Assembly: GCA_016781115.1 (NCBI GenBank)
Contig: JADDQX010000093.1
Location: 1 to 6,731 of the forward strand
Direction of reading: 5' to 3'
Length of the DNA stretch: 6,731 bases
Source of the DNA: Actinomycetota bacterium
GTDB lineage: Bacteria > Actinomycetota > CADDZG01 > WHSQ01
In this document: positions 6,466-6,731 of the stretch, piece by piece
Layout of the letters: every line of letters begins with the position of its first letter
Numbering within the stretch: position 1 is the stretch's first letter
The notes under the pieces: model-generated
Database searches by the model: none
Told to the model about the DNA's origin: nothing
The model's input: the letters and a program-made list of their open reading frames with translations, nothing else
Program-made: the position numbers and the translations under genes

Positions 6466-6731
6466 CGGTCTACGCGCGAAGAGGCCGACCGCGTTCGGTC
6501 CTGAGACCCAGCGTGCTCGCTCGGAGCCCGCTGTCCAGCAGGGTGTGTGCACCGATCCTTGCCCCGCAGCCTTCTTCGATCCGATCATCACCGCTGTGAA
6601 GACTGCGTCCCGGGGCCGCCCGCGCCGTCGGGATTCGCACGCGGACCGTCGTGGCGACGAGGATTGTGCCGTGACCTACCGCGTCACCGCCACATCGCGT
6701 CGTCGCCAGGGGCGACAGATATCCCGGACAG
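6466..6731. other. Right-end flank, no supported gene
   Basis: After the WbsX-like stop no frame carries a motif I recognise. One leftward frame is open from the window edge to a TAG at 6472-6470 (about 86 codons), and one rightward frame is open to the edge with GTG codons as possible starts. Both are arginine- and proline-rich and lack a ribosome site, as chance open frames in GC-rich DNA often do. A gene entering from the right cannot be excluded. Confidence 0.4.
6509..6533 (+). terminator. Candidate terminator hairpin after the WbsX-like gene
   Basis: CAGCG-T-GCTC (6509-6518) pairs with GAGC-C-CGCTG (6524-6533) around a 5-base loop, a ten-position stem with one T/C mismatch. It begins 44 bp past the stop. 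A smaller hairpin, GACCG/CGGTC around CGTT (6487-6500), precedes it. No T-tract follows, so factor-independent termination is uncertain. Confidence 0.35.

Overview
The window looks like part of a surface-glycan (exopolysaccharide, cell-wall glycan or glycolipid) biosynthesis locus. The DNA is GC-rich with many G/C-ending codons, several alternative start codons are plausible, Shine-Dalgarno sequences are weak, and one gene appears to be transcribed without a leader. These features suggest a high-GC Gram-positive bacterium (Actinomycetota). That assignment is inferred from style and gene content; no marker gene is present to prove it.

Layout. Positions 1-237 (+) hold the last 78 codons of a gene that enters from the left, probably a class I SAM-dependent methyltransferase. 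It converges on a leftward block of four genes. In transcription order these are: a Vat/CatB-type hexapeptide acetyltransferase (5054-4422); a class I methyltransferase with an N-terminal four-cysteine module (4425-3433), joined to the acetyltransferase by an ATGA overlap; a fused membrane/ATPase ABC exporter (3290-1563); and, after a 361-bp gap, a TylF/MycF-family sugar O-methyltransferase (1201-353). The gap contains a perfect 11-bp inverted repeat and a pair of 11-bp direct repeats. Facing away from this block, a WbsX / GH99-like protein (5329-6465, +) starts next to a good -35/-10 pair. The last 266 bp contain hairpins but no gene I can support.

How the genes may work together (inference). 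The two complete methyltransferases and the acetyltransferase would decorate a sugar chain with methyl and acetyl groups. The ABC exporter would flip or export a lipid-linked or finished glycan, as MsbA and PglK do. The WbsX-like protein would form or cut a glycosidic bond. No classical GT2/GT4 glycosyltransferase, Wzx, Wzy or initiating phosphosugar transferase is visible, so the backbone enzymes must lie outside the window.

The least explained part is the divergent region 5055-5314. It carries a leftward coding-like stretch that changes frame and whose second frame ends with a stop codon directly against the acetyltransferase start. It may be a small decayed gene or an uncharacterised short gene. 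I see no phage, CRISPR, insertion sequence, tRNA or rRNA signal. I do not see a clearly new system; the decorating-enzyme and exporter cassette is the most coherent candidate for something uncharacterised.
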